Below, one piece after another: positions 7,147 to 7,244 of a stretch of 7,244 nt of DNA. The position numbers and the translations under genes were made by a program. The DNA comes from an uncultured Leucothrix sp. GTDB taxonomy: Bacteria > Pseudomonadota > Gammaproteobacteria > Thiotrichales > Thiotrichaceae. Where the stretch lies: positions 1-7,244 of the forward strand of contig CALKXC010000389.1 of the NCBI GenBank assembly GCA_938004025.1. The letters run 5' to 3'. The notes below the pieces were generated by a model. It made no database searches. It was not told where the DNA came from and saw nothing but the letters and a program-made list of their open reading frames with translations. Position 1 is the first letter of the stretch. Each line of letters opens with the position of its first letter.

Positions 7147-7244
7147 ATGAGAAAATCACGTTTTACAGACAGTCAGATCCTCGCTTTTTTGAAGCAGAAC
7201 GAAGACGGTGCCAAAGTGGCCGATATTTGTCGGGAACACGGATT
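7147..7244 (+). CDS. IS3-family transposase OrfA, N-terminal part (3' partial)
   Basis: The first 32 complete codons begin MRKSRFTDSQILAFLKQ and continue with AKVADICREHG. This is the characteristic opening of the IS3/IS911 OrfA helix-turn-helix protein (HTH_Tnp_1), which binds the IS ends and is normally joined to OrfB by programmed -1 frameshifting to give the active transposase. Typical OrfA length is ~90-100 residues; the remainder runs off the window. The AGGAG site at 7136-7140 supports the ATG start. The opening (KSRFT-x-x-Q-I, V-x-D-x-C-R-x-H-G) is common in several IS3 subgroups, so I do not assign one. Confidence 0.9.
   Translation, partial: MRKSRFTDSQILAFLKQNEDGAKVADICREHG

Larger units (their letters stand above)
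7076..7244 (+). mobile_element. Left end of an IS3-family insertion sequence, 3' partial
   Basis: The presumed left terminus starts TGTAATCCCCCCTAAAAAG at 7076. It begins with TG and carries a C-rich block, as IS3-family ends do, and is followed about 70 bases later by orfA. The exact boundary is an estimate, because the matching right inverted repeat and the target duplication lie outside the window. The rest of orfA, orfB (DDE transposase) and the right end are not visible. Confidence 0.6.

Overview
The window is a piece of a bacterial surface-polysaccharide locus. The genes look gammaproteobacterial, probably from a marine or aquatic organism. This rests on the close E. coli-like motif layout of Gmd and Fcl, the moderately low GC content, the agarase/laminarinase-type GH16 protein and the adjacent IS3-family element. 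The exact genus cannot be read from the sequence.

Positions 1-1244 hold the 3' part of manC, a bifunctional mannose-1-phosphate guanylyltransferase / mannose-6-phosphate isomerase whose first ~60 residues lie outside the window. A gene-free stretch of about 650 bp follows. Next come gmd (1898-3019) and fcl (3016-3996), which overlap by 4 bp and are almost certainly translationally coupled. ManC, Gmd and Fcl together make GDP-L-fucose: mannose-1-P to GDP-mannose, then GDP-4-keto-6-deoxymannose, then GDP-L-fucose. The phosphomannomutase (ManB) needed upstream is not in the window.

A second gene-poor stretch of about 790 bp (3997-4784) contains a nested inverted repeat but no credible gene. It leads to a large secreted protein (4785-6899, 704 aa from the start preferred here). 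This protein has a signal peptide, two consecutive GH16 glycoside hydrolase domains that each keep the full E-x-D-x-x-E catalytic motif, and a C-terminal beta-rich module of about 110 residues that I cannot assign. Its position suggests a depolymerase that trims or releases the locus' own polysaccharide, but digestion of an external beta-glucan or galactan is equally compatible with the sequence.

The right end (about 7076-7244) is the left end of an IS3-family insertion sequence, with the first 32 complete codons of orfA. A 33-codon minus-strand ORF abuts the presumed IS terminus and may be the remnant of an interrupted gene. I see no tRNA, rRNA, CRISPR array or recognisable defence system. 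The most unusual object is the two-catalytic-domain GH16 protein with its uncharacterised C-terminal module.
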